From Mycolicibacterium rutilum (lineage in GTDB: Bacteria > Actinomycetota > Actinomycetes > Mycobacteriales > Mycobacteriaceae), in contig NZ_LT629971.1 in assembly GCF_900108565.1 (NCBI RefSeq), positions 5,022,001 to 5,086,000 on the forward strand: a DNA stretch of 64,000 nucleotides, given 5' to 3'. This document shows, one piece after another, positions 34,552-42,349 of this stretch. Numbering within the stretch: the stretch's first letter is position 1; every line of letters begins with the position of its first letter. The position numbers were made by a program, and so were the translations under genes. Below the pieces are notes generated by a model. That model saw nothing but the letters and a program-made list of their open reading frames with translations. It ran no database searches and had not been told where the DNA came from.

Positions 34552-34925
34552 CGCCGCCTCCCTCCTCGACAATGAGTGGCGTACGGCGGATCATCGATCG
34601 CCATTCGCCGGCCGATACTCGGTCAGCGTAAGCCCGCGAGCGAGAGGCCGTCGTGGATTCGCGGTTTCCGAGAAAAGCGCGTTCGCTGATATTCGCAGAT
34701 TGGATAGCAGAACTACGTACCGCCGAGTTTGTTGAGTGCACAAATTGCGTGCGAAGAAATTGCGAAAAAGCTGGACAAGCGTCCGATTTCAGACCGGCCG
34801 GCCACGCGACAATTGCCGCCCGATCATTTGACGACGATCGATCGATATTCCGAAAACGAAATGGTGTTCGCGTCGCAGAAGGCGGTGTTACTGTCCGGAT
34901 ACAGCGGCCGAACGGGGGTTGTCCA
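34552..34925. other. Divergent intergenic region before the DyP cassette
   Basis: This 374-base spacer separates the minus-strand secreted-protein gene from the plus-strand DyP cassette. It is clearly richer in A and T than its surroundings between about 34660 and 34880 and must hold both promoters. A TTGACG at 34828-34833 is the only good -35-like hexamer on the plus strand, but no convincing -10 follows. Open frames through it (for example from 34653) are extensions of the downstream gene without a ribosome site. No RNA gene was recognised. Confidence 0.5.
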
Positions 34926-35483
34926 ATGGCGCCGAACGATCAGTGGACGAGCCCAGCGGCGATGGCCATTCCGAAGGAGGGCTATCTCGAATTCGAGCGG
35001 GGCCGTTACGGCCCAGTCTTTCCGAGGACGCCGGCGTGTTACGGATTCTCGATCATCGCCAAGGTGAAGGACGGTCGCGAGGAAGCGGTGCGGGCCTACG
35101 GCAAGCAAATCGAGGAGGCCATCGCCGGCAGTCCCGACGTGCTCGCCCCGCTTCGCCTGCACTACCTGCGCTGGGTGCTGTTCGACGTCGGCTCTGGATT
35201 GCACTTCCAGTACCAAGGCATCTTCGACACCGACTTCGACAAGTACACCGAGGACGCCGTGCGGCTCTTCAGCCAGACCGGTATCACCACGGTGTTCACC
35301 AACCTCGAGGGCTTCCCTGAGGACTGGCGGGAAAACCCGGAGGCGTTCGTGAAATTCGTTCGTGAACATCATGTCCCGAGTTTCCTGGAGTACGGCGAGT
35401 ACCCGTACGTCACGGCGGACGAGATCAAGAAGGCGCTGCGGTTGAAGGCAGCCTTCTCGGACATGCTCGATCAGATGCAGTAG
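34926..35483 (+). CDS. Uncharacterised protein, first gene of DyP cassette
   Basis: The 185-residue protein is not recognised. It has no signal peptide. The central part alternates strands and helices (CYGFSIIAKVKDGREEAVRAYGKQIEEAIAG, LHYLRWVLFDVG, LHFQYQGIFDTDFDKYTEDAVRLF). This looks like a ferredoxin-like alpha/beta barrel, the same fold class as DyP peroxidases, though it lacks their haem-ligand motifs. ATG 34926 follows a G-rich stretch (GGGGG). The DyP gene begins 13 bases after its stop, so a joint role is likely. It might be an accessory subunit or a regulator of peroxidase activity; this is inference. Confidence 0.75.
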   Translation: MAPNDQWTSPAAMAIPKEGYLEFERGRYGPVFPRTPACYGFSIIAKVKDGREEAVRAYGKQIEEAIAGSPDVLAPLRLHYLRWVLFDVGSGLHFQYQGIFDTDFDKYTEDAVRLFSQTGITTVFTNLEGFPEDWRENPEAFVKFVREHHVPSFLEYGEYPYVTADEIKKALRLKAAFSDMLDQMQ

Positions 35484-35496
35484 CTGTCGGCGGCGC

Positions 35497-36816
35497 GTGA
35501 TGCTTGAACTCGATGACATTCAGCACATCCTGCTGACCCCCACACCCGCCATCACCGGTCGCTACGAATTCCTGTCATTCGACACGCCCGAGGGTGGGCG
35601 TGCCTGGCTGACCGCACTGCTGGACAAAGTGCAGTCGGCCGCCGAGGTCCGCGCGACGATGGACGAATCGGATCGCTGGGTGACTGTCGCATTCACCTGG
35701 CGGGGCCTGCGGGCTCTCGGCGTGCCCGACGAGTCATTGGCGACGTTCCCCGCTGAGTTCCGCGAAGGCATGGCGGCGCGCGCCGACATACTGGGCGACA
35801 CCGGCGACTGCGCCCCCGAACGCTGGGTCGGCGGACTCGCCGGCGACGACCTGCACGCGATCGCCATCCTGTTCGCGCGAACCGACGAGCAATGCAGGCG
35901 TTCGATCGAGGAGCACGACAAGCTGCTCGGCCGCACCCACGGCGTGCGGAGCCTGTCACACCTCGACCTCAATGCGACGCCGCCGTTCAACTATGCCCAC
36001 GACCACTTCGGGTTCCGCGACCGGCTGTCGCAACCGGTGATGGAAGGCTCCGGCGAGGAGCCCACCCCGGGATCGGGTGCGCCCCTGAAGCCGGGCGAGT
36101 TCATCCTGGGCTACCCGGACGAGGACGGTCCCGTACTCAACACACCGCAGCCGGCAACCCTGTCCCGCAACGGAAGCTACCTGGCCTATCGCCGGCTGCA
36201 GGAACACGTGGCGCGGTTCCGTGAGTTCCTGCGCGACAACTCCGACAGTCCCGACGACGAGGAACTGCTGGCCGCGAAGTTCATGGGCCGCTGGCGCAGC
36301 GGTGCCCCGCTGGTTCTGGCGCCGGACCGAGACGACCCGGAGCTCGGCGCAGACCCCCTGCGCAACAACGACTTCAACTACAAGGACATGGATCCGTTCG
36401 GCTACGCCTGCCCGCTCGGCTCCCATGCCCGGCGGCTCAACCCCCGGGATACCGCCCACAACATGAACCGACGCCGGATGATCCGCCGCGGCGCCACTTA
36501 CGGCCCCGCACTCCCCGACGGCGCGCCTGACGATGGCATCGACCGGGGTATAGCGGCATTCATCATCTGTGCCAGCCTGGTCCGGCAGTTCGAGTTCGCA
36601 CAGAACGTCTGGATCAACGACAAGACCTTCCACGAACTCGACAACGAGCACGACCCGATCTGCGGAATCCAGGACGGCACGCTGGAATTCACCATTCCCC
36701 GCCGCCCGATCCGAAAAGTGTTCACCGGGCTTCCCGCCTTCACGACGCTGAAAGGCGGTGCCTATTTCTTCCTGCCCGGCATCGCCGCGCTGCGCTACCT
36801 CGCGGACCCGCGATGA
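35497..36816 (+). CDS. DyP-type haem peroxidase-like protein
   Basis: The 439-residue protein is a dye-decolorising-peroxidase homologue with two ferredoxin-like halves. The proximal haem-ligand His is in PLGSHARRLNP near residue 309 and the distal Arg in IRRGATYGP. The canonical GxxDG motif appears as GFRDRLSQP near residue 172: the Asp is kept but the following Gly is Arg. No Tat or Sec signal is present. GTG at 35497 is immediately followed by an ATG, either of which may be used. It overlaps the next gene by ATGA. It is a likely H2O2-dependent oxidase of unknown substrate. Confidence 0.85.
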   Translation: MMLELDDIQHILLTPTPAITGRYEFLSFDTPEGGRAWLTALLDKVQSAAEVRATMDESDRWVTVAFTWRGLRALGVPDESLATFPAEFREGMAARADILGDTGDCAPERWVGGLAGDDLHAIAILFARTDEQCRRSIEEHDKLLGRTHGVRSLSHLDLNATPPFNYAHDHFGFRDRLSQPVMEGSGEEPTPGSGAPLKPGEFILGYPDEDGPVLNTPQPATLSRNGSYLAYRRLQEHVARFREFLRDNSDSPDDEELLAAKFMGRWRSGAPLVLAPDRDDPELGADPLRNNDFNYKDMDPFGYACPLGSHARRLNPRDTAHNMNRRRMIRRGATYGPALPDGAPDDGIDRGIAAFIICASLVRQFEFAQNVWINDKTFHELDNEHDPICGIQDGTLEFTIPRRPIRKVFTGLPAFTTLKGGAYFFLPGIAALRYLADPR

Positions 36817-37817
36817 CCGGTGCCAGGACCTACAACCAGGAGCACGCCGCGCGCCGCCACGACGGGCGCCGACGGATCAGCATCTACTGGACATGGAGTT
36901 ATCCGTGGGAGGCGCAGCGCGATCCCGCCGAGATGTACAACCGGTTCTCCACGATGACCGAGGTGCGCAACGCGTTGTGGCCCGGGTATGAGCAGCCCGA
37001 GTACGACGCCGCTCACTTCCTGCAAGGCATCGCCGGGACGCTCGAACTCTTCCACCGTTCCACGCTGGCGTTTCAGCAACTGGCCGGAGAGACGACGGGG
37101 CATCCCGTCGCAGTGTTCCAGCGGATCGATCAAGCCGGTTATCGGCAACCCGTCGACGAACGGATACTGGCCGACACCGACACGCTGATGGTCTTCGGGC
37201 TCGACCACCTGCTGTCCGAACAGGAGGCCGAAGGCTCGGAGATAGAAGCGATCCGGCGGTGGCTCGACCGCGAGCACACCTGCCTGGTGTTGGCCCCCCA
37301 TCACGACGTCGGCTTCAGCGACGACTTCGCACAACGACAGATGGAGTTCGAACACCACGGTGACCCGTTGGTGCCTCGCCAGCAGCGCTTCGGCCAGTAC
37401 ACCCGGTCGCTGATGAAAGCCCTCGATGTGCCTGTGCACAACATCTGGGGGCTTCGACCCGCCGTCGTCCCCCGCACCCGGGACATCGCTCCGCTGAACG
37501 GTATTCGCGACCTGGACGGAGCACGCTTGCTCGACGACGTCACCACCTTCAATTTTCACCCGCATCTTCCGCACTATGAACTGACCGGCCCGGAAAGCGA
37601 CGCGGTCCGCGTCCTCGGCCGTCAACGGGTCGACCCGGACCGTCCGCATCCGTTCACCGCCGCAGGCAACACCGAGTTCAACGCGTTGATCTGGATGCCC
37701 CCGGCAGGTCGGCGGGCCGGTGACATCGTGCTGATCGATTCCACACACTTCACCACGCTTTTCGGCGGCACCGACAGCCTGCGCAGTCTCTGGCGCAACC
37801 TCGCAACCATGAAATAG
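36813..37817 (+). CDS. Uncharacterised protein, DyP-coupled; possible ThuA/GATase-like fold
   Basis: The 334-residue protein is unfamiliar. It begins with a basic, aromatic stretch (RRRISIYWTWSYPWEAQRDP). A central segment, TLMVFGLDHLL...EIEAIRRWLDREHTCLVLAPHHDVG, resembles the strand-helix-strand core of ThuA-like glutamine-amidotransferase folds. A C-terminal strand, GDIVLIDSTHFTTLFGG, would fit the same fold. No signal peptide or catalytic triad is evident. It is coupled by ATGA to the DyP gene and is followed nine bases later by a secreted-protein gene. The fold assignment is tentative. Confidence 0.75.
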   Translation: MTGARTYNQEHAARRHDGRRRISIYWTWSYPWEAQRDPAEMYNRFSTMTEVRNALWPGYEQPEYDAAHFLQGIAGTLELFHRSTLAFQQLAGETTGHPVAVFQRIDQAGYRQPVDERILADTDTLMVFGLDHLLSEQEAEGSEIEAIRRWLDREHTCLVLAPHHDVGFSDDFAQRQMEFEHHGDPLVPRQQRFGQYTRSLMKALDVPVHNIWGLRPAVVPRTRDIAPLNGIRDLDGARLLDDVTTFNFHPHLPHYELTGPESDAVRVLGRQRVDPDRPHPFTAAGNTEFNALIWMPPAGRRAGDIVLIDSTHFTTLFGGTDSLRSLWRNLATMK

Positions 37818-37826
37818 GAGCCCACG

Positions 37827-38909
37827 ATGCCCACGACCGCACGCCCGCTGTTTTCCACCGGTATGGCGCTGCTCAGTGCCAGTGCCATCGTCATCGCGCC
37901 GATCGCCCCCGTGCCGGAGACGGCCGTCGCAGCGCCGGTCCACGCTGCGGCACCGCTGGCTCCACCACTGCAGCTGACGGCGTCCATCGCCGACATCCTC
38001 ACTTTTCCGGTGCTGCGCGAGTACATCATCAATCAGATCACCGACCTCGCGACCTGGGGCGTCGGCTTTGCCGAGGCCGGCGTGAACCTGACTCAGGCGA
38101 TCGGGTTACTTCCCGAGACGTTGCGACTGCTGACGCAGCAACTGGTGTCGCTGGATCTTCAGGGTGCGCTCACGACCATCGAAACCGCCCTGGTGGGCAC
38201 CGTGGCGGCCGTCGGACTGCCGGTCCTCGACGCGCTCATCACCGTCCGCGAACGCAATCTGGCCGTGCAACTGGCGCTGCAGTCGGCCGTACCGGAAGCG
38301 GTCATCGGTTTCGGCGCAGCGCTTTTCGGCGCCGTGGACGGCGTGCTGCGGGCCTCGATTTCCGGCGGTCAAGAAGTCGTCGATGCGATCCTGACATTCG
38401 ATCTGGGCAACATCGTCACCGCGTTCGTGGACGCCACCCGCGACTTCCTCGGGTCGTTCGCCGAGGGCGGGCAGGACATCGTCGACGGAATTGTCTTCGT
38501 GCAGCAGACGATCGCCACCGCGCTCGCGACCCCTGCGCCGACGACGGGCATTGCCGAGACCGAGGAGCTGAGCTTCGCGCAGCGGTCCCCGGCAGAGTTC
38601 GACGACGGCGGGACGTTCACCGCGCTGTCGACCGGCGAGTCGATCGACGACTCCGAATCCGCTGACACCGACCGCATCGAGAAGCAGGATGTCGCGGAAG
38701 ACGACGACGTCGACCCCATGGCCGACGAGTCCCTCGATCTCGGAAGTCCCGCAGAAGAAACCGAACTCGAAGAGGCGACTGAACTCGGAGAGCAGACCGA
38801 CCCCGATACGCAGGGCATTCAGCCCACTGACGACGACGACTCGGACGAAGAGCCGGCCGAAGCCGACACCCAAACTCCCTCGCCGCAGGACGACGACGAG
38901 GCAGCCTGA
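37827..38909 (+). CDS. Secreted protein with acidic C-terminal tail
   Basis: The 360-residue protein has a signal peptide (about residues 1-36, ending ETAVAA). A hydrophobic helical domain follows (about 40-235), rich in Leu/Ala/Val with amphipathic segments such as LLPETLRLLTQQLVSL. The last 110 residues are extremely acidic (ESADTDRIEKQDVAEDDDVD). A GGAG site lies seven bases before the ATG. It is probably exported to the cell envelope; the acidic tail could bind metal or basic partners. It closes the DyP cassette and abuts the convergent SDR gene. Confidence 0.75.
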   Translation: MPTTARPLFSTGMALLSASAIVIAPIAPVPETAVAAPVHAAAPLAPPLQLTASIADILTFPVLREYIINQITDLATWGVGFAEAGVNLTQAIGLLPETLRLLTQQLVSLDLQGALTTIETALVGTVAAVGLPVLDALITVRERNLAVQLALQSAVPEAVIGFGAALFGAVDGVLRASISGGQEVVDAILTFDLGNIVTAFVDATRDFLGSFAEGGQDIVDGIVFVQQTIATALATPAPTTGIAETEELSFAQRSPAEFDDGGTFTALSTGESIDDSESADTDRIEKQDVAEDDDVDPMADESLDLGSPAEETELEEATELGEQTDPDTQGIQPTDDDDSDEEPAEADTQTPSPQDDDEAA

Positions 38910-39788
38910 CTATCCGCCCGGCCCGTTCGGCCACTTGAGCAGCGACCCGGCGTCGACGCGGATGTGCTGGCCGGTGATGTAGCGGCTCTCGTCGCTGGCC
39001 AGAAAAACCCCGAGGTTGGCGATGTCCTCGGGTTCGACGTACGGGATGGGCATGGCCTGGAAGATCGTGAACAGCGGTTCGGCGTCCTCGCGCGCCGGCG
39101 TCTTTCCTTCGGCGGTCATGTCCGGCCGGAAGACGCTGTACATCCCGTCGTTCTGCAGCAGATGGGTGTTGCAGTTGGTCGGATGGATCGCGTTGACCCG
39201 GATCATCCGTGGGGCCAGGTGTAGACACATTTCGTCGACGTACTCGATCACGACGCGCTTGCTCCAGCCGTAACCGGCACCGCCCGGGCCCATCATCGGA
39301 TTGTCCGTGGTGCCGCGCATCATTCCCGCGGTCGACCCGGTCACGATGATCGACGCGCCGTCCGGCAGATGCGGTATCGCGACCGCGACGGTGTTCATCA
39401 CGCCGACAAGATCCACGTCGCTGGCGTCGACGAACTGCATCGGATCGGGCTTGCCCATCGCCATCGGCAGGATCCCGGCGTTGGCGACGACGATGTCGAT
39501 CTTGCCGAGATCGGCGACGCCCGCCTCGACCGCGTCGCGCAGTTCGTGGCGCTCGCGGACGTCGGCGATCCGCGCGACCACGCGTCGGCCGACCTCTTTG
39601 ACCGCACGTTCGGTTTCGGACAGATCATCCGGCGTGGCAAGCGGATACGGGTTGGACTCGATCTGTCGGCAGATGTCGACCGCGATGATGTCGGCGCCCT
39701 CTTTGGCCATCGCGATCGCATGCGCGCGACCCTGTCCACGCGCTGCGCCGGTGATGAACGCGACCTTGCCTTCGAGCCGTCCGGTCAT
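38910..39788 (-). CDS. Mycofactocin-coupled-type SDR oxidoreductase
   Basis: The 292-residue short-chain dehydrogenase has the cofactor motif FITGAARGQGRAHA, the catalytic Ser in IVTGSTAGMM and YGWSKRVVIEY (YxxxK). The insertion ICRQIESNPYPLATPDDLSET after the second strand is the hallmark of the mycofactocin-coupled SDR subfamily, whose NAD cofactor is not exchanged freely. The C-terminus is ESRYITGQHIRVDAGSLLK. It lies 62 bases downstream of a P450 gene on the same strand, but a strong hairpin separates them. It probably oxidises an alcohol in the same pathway. Confidence 0.88.
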   Translation of the reverse strand: MTGRLEGKVAFITGAARGQGRAHAIAMAKEGADIIAVDICRQIESNPYPLATPDDLSETERAVKEVGRRVVARIADVRERHELRDAVEAGVADLGKIDIVVANAGILPMAMGKPDPMQFVDASDVDLVGVMNTVAVAIPHLPDGASIIVTGSTAGMMRGTTDNPMMGPGGAGYGWSKRVVIEYVDEMCLHLAPRMIRVNAIHPTNCNTHLLQNDGMYSVFRPDMTAEGKTPAREDAEPLFTIFQAMPIPYVEPEDIANLGVFLASDESRYITGQHIRVDAGSLLKWPNGPGG

Positions 39789-39813
39789 TGGCTACCTCCT
39801 GTGATGTTGACTC

Positions 39814-39858
39814 TGCGGTGAGGGCGCACACCCCTCGCGAATATGCGCCCTCACCGCA
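39814..39858 (-). terminator. Perfect 15-bp inverted repeat, likely terminator after the P450 operon
   Basis: TGCGGTGAGGGCGCA (39814-39828) is perfectly complementary to 39844-39858 with a 15-base loop. The right arm overlaps the stop codon of the P450 gene. It probably ends the P450/ALDH transcript before the SDR gene; a palindromic operator for the SDR gene is the alternative. Confidence 0.6.
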
Positions 39859-41125
39859 CCGTCGATGGGGTGAAGGTGAGGTGCAGTTCGTTGAGCCCGC
39901 GCATGATGAACGTCGGCTCGTAGGCGTACCGCCGGTCACCGGGCGGTCCGTGATGCTCCTCGGACACCGCGATGTCGGTCATCCGGTCGAGGATCCTATT
40001 CAGCGAGATCCGCCCTTCGGCCCGCGCCAACGGTGCACCGGGGCACGAGTGCACGCCGCGGATGAACGCGATCTGTTCGCGCACATTGGGCCGATCGGGG
40101 CGGAAGGTGTTCGGGTCGTCGAACTTTCGTCCGTCACGGTTGCAGGCGCCGGGGAGCAGCATCACCGTCGTGCCCGCCGCGACCTTGACGTCGCCGACGC
40201 TGGTGGTGGTGCGCGCCATCCGGAAGTGCGCCTTGACCGGGCTCTCCATCCGCAGCGTCTCCTCCAGAAACGCCGGGATCTTGCTGCGATCGTCGCGCAA
40301 CGCGGTTTCGAACTCGGCATGCTCGGCGATGACGCGCATCGCGGAACTGACCAGCTTCGTGGTGGTCTCGGTGCCCGCGGCGAACAGGAACGTCGACAGG
40401 TTCATTACGTCCTCGATCTCGGGCGTGGAACCGTCCTCGTACTTGGCCTGGGCGAGTTCGGTCAGCACGTCCTGACGCGGCGCGCGCCGCCGGTCCTCGA
40501 TGTAGCTGTAGAACTTGTCGTTGAGCCACTGCAGCGGGTTGTGTGACGTCGGGGTCTCCTTGCCCAACTCTCCGACCGTCTCCAGCGCGAACGCCGCCTT
40601 GAACTCGTCGTGGTCCTCGCCCGGTACGCCCAGCAGGTCGGCGATCACCAACAGCGAGAACGGTTTCGCGTAGTCGGCGAGGAATTCGCAGCTGCCGCGG
40701 TCGATGAAGGTGTCCAGTTGCTGATCGGCCAGGCGCCACATGAACTCCTCATTCTCCTTGAGGCGCTTGGGCGTGATCAGTTTGTTCATCAGACCGCGGG
40801 TGCGGGTGTGCAACGGCGGGTCCTGCGAGGTGATGTGCTCGGCCATCGGCACCGCGTGGCGGTGCTGCTCGATCAGTTCGCCGACGTCGTCGCGCCCGTC
40901 GGGGCCGAACGGCATCCCCGAGAACGGCCCGGCCACCGACACACACGACGAGAACGCGGGGTCCCGGTAGACCGCGAGCGCCTCGTCGTATCCGGTGACG
41001 GCCAGCACGTTAAACGGCGTCGCCTCGGCCACCGGGCATTTCGACCGCAGGAAGTCGAAGTACGGGTACGGGTCGGGTACCAACGACTCGTCGGTGAAGA
41101 AGTCGACGGTGTCGAAGTCGGTCAT
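39851..41125 (-). CDS. Cytochrome P450
   Basis: The 424-residue P450 shows the I-helix FAAGTETTTKL, the K-helix EETLRMESP (ExxR) and the haem loop FIRGVHSCPGAPLAR with the ligand Cys. It is soluble, as bacterial P450s are, and needs a ferredoxin and reductase that are not encoded here. ATG 41125 overlaps the stop of the preceding P450 gene (ATGA). It is the last gene of the run from 46951 downward. The substrate is unknown; context suggests a hydrophobic terpenoid or steroid-like compound. Confidence 0.93.
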   Translation of the reverse strand: MTDFDTVDFFTDESLVPDPYPYFDFLRSKCPVAEATPFNVLAVTGYDEALAVYRDPAFSSCVSVAGPFSGMPFGPDGRDDVGELIEQHRHAVPMAEHITSQDPPLHTRTRGLMNKLITPKRLKENEEFMWRLADQQLDTFIDRGSCEFLADYAKPFSLLVIADLLGVPGEDHDEFKAAFALETVGELGKETPTSHNPLQWLNDKFYSYIEDRRRAPRQDVLTELAQAKYEDGSTPEIEDVMNLSTFLFAAGTETTTKLVSSAMRVIAEHAEFETALRDDRSKIPAFLEETLRMESPVKAHFRMARTTTSVGDVKVAAGTTVMLLPGACNRDGRKFDDPNTFRPDRPNVREQIAFIRGVHSCPGAPLARAEGRISLNRILDRMTDIAVSEEHHGPPGDRRYAYEPTFIMRGLNELHLTFTPSTVR

Positions 41126-42339
41126 GACGCACTCCCGTCGAAGAAGACCGGCAGCGCGGTCGGCGACCGGAACACCTGCCCCCGGATGTAGGGATCCCCG
41201 GAGGTGTCCAGCCGCAGGTTCGGCAGCCGGTCGAGCAGCAGGTTGACCGCCACCCGCATCTCGAGGCGCGCCAGGTGCATGCCCAGGCACACGTGCACGC
41301 CGTGACCCCAGCCGATATTGGGTTTCGCGACGCGAAAGATGTCGAAGCGGTCGGGATCCAGGTATCGCTCGTCCTGATGGTTGGCCGCGCCCAGCACCGG
41401 CATCACTGAACAGCCCGCCGGGATGTGGACGCCGCCCAGTTCGGTGTCGCAGGTGGTGACCCGAGTGATCATGATCAACGGGGGTTCCCAGCGCACCGCT
41501 TCCTCGATGGCCTGCGGCAGCAACGACCGGTCCGCGCGCACCGCGTCGAGTTGATCGGGATTGGACAGCAACCCGAACAGCAGATTGCCCAGCGACCGGT
41601 AGGTGGTCTCCACCCCGGCGGGCAGCAGCAGCCGCAGGAACGAGAAGATCTCCTCGTCGGAGAGCTTCTCGCCGTCGATCTCGGCCGCGGCCAGGCCGCT
41701 GATCAGGTCGTCGCGCGGGTCCTGCCTGCGGGCCTCGAGGATCGGCCCGAGATACTCGGCCAGCGCCTGCGACGCCTGCCTGCCGCGTTCGGGGTTGACG
41801 GTGAACGACAGCAGCGAGATCGACCACTTCTGGAACTGCGCGTAGTCCTCCTGCGGCAACCCGAGCAGCCCGGCGATGATCAGCGTGGGGTACGGGAAGT
41901 TGAATTCCTTGACCAGGTCGGCGCTGCCGCGGTCGGCGAACCGGTCGATCAGCGCGGTGCCGATCGTGGTGACCAGATCGCCCTCCCACCGCGCCAACGC
42001 CTTCTGGGAGAACGCCTTCGAGATCAGCGCCCGGTGGCGCCCGTGCTGGGGCTCGTCCATTCCGAGGATGACGTACTTGCCGAACACGTCGCCGAAGGCC
42101 TGGATGATGATCGACGACGAGAACGTCTCGTTGTCGCGCAACATCTGCTGGGCCTCTTCATAGCGGTACACCATGAAGATCGGCTTGCCCTCTTCACCGG
42201 GGATGCCCGGAATCTCGATCTTCTGGACGGGCTCTTCGCGACGCAACCGGGCGAGTTCGGTGTACGGGTCCCGGACGTCACCGGAGACGAAGTCGTCGAA
42301 CTCGCCGAAGTCCTCGAGGTCCTCAAACAGGTGCTGCAT
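41122..42339 (-). CDS. Cytochrome P450
   Basis: The 405-residue P450 has the I-helix LLPAGVETTYRS, EEAVRWEPP (ExxR) and the haem loop GWGHGVHVCLGMHLARLE, where Trp takes the usual Phe place at the start of the FxxGxHxCxG motif. It closely resembles the P450 encoded at 49643-50866 in these regions, suggesting duplication. ATG 42339 (MQHLFEDLEDFGEFDD) is chosen; open frame upstream overlaps the ALDH gene. It follows the ALDH by 10 bases and is coupled to the next P450. Confidence 0.92.
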   Translation of the reverse strand: MQHLFEDLEDFGEFDDFVSGDVRDPYTELARLRREEPVQKIEIPGIPGEEGKPIFMVYRYEEAQQMLRDNETFSSSIIIQAFGDVFGKYVILGMDEPQHGRHRALISKAFSQKALARWEGDLVTTIGTALIDRFADRGSADLVKEFNFPYPTLIIAGLLGLPQEDYAQFQKWSISLLSFTVNPERGRQASQALAEYLGPILEARRQDPRDDLISGLAAAEIDGEKLSDEEIFSFLRLLLPAGVETTYRSLGNLLFGLLSNPDQLDAVRADRSLLPQAIEEAVRWEPPLIMITRVTTCDTELGGVHIPAGCSVMPVLGAANHQDERYLDPDRFDIFRVAKPNIGWGHGVHVCLGMHLARLEMRVAVNLLLDRLPNLRLDTSGDPYIRGQVFRSPTALPVFFDGSAS

Positions 42340-42349
42340 GGCGTCCTCT

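Noticed and set aside
34653..34925. N-terminal extension of the first DyP-cassette gene
   Set aside because: The extra codons lie in an A/T-rich spacer, lack a ribosome site and read as non-coding (Cys/Arg-rich).
39851..41989. 712-residue version of the P450 at 39851-41125
   Set aside because: The upstream 288 codons lie out of frame over the next P450 gene and read as shadow sequence; the ATG at 41125 with ATGA overlap is the natural start.
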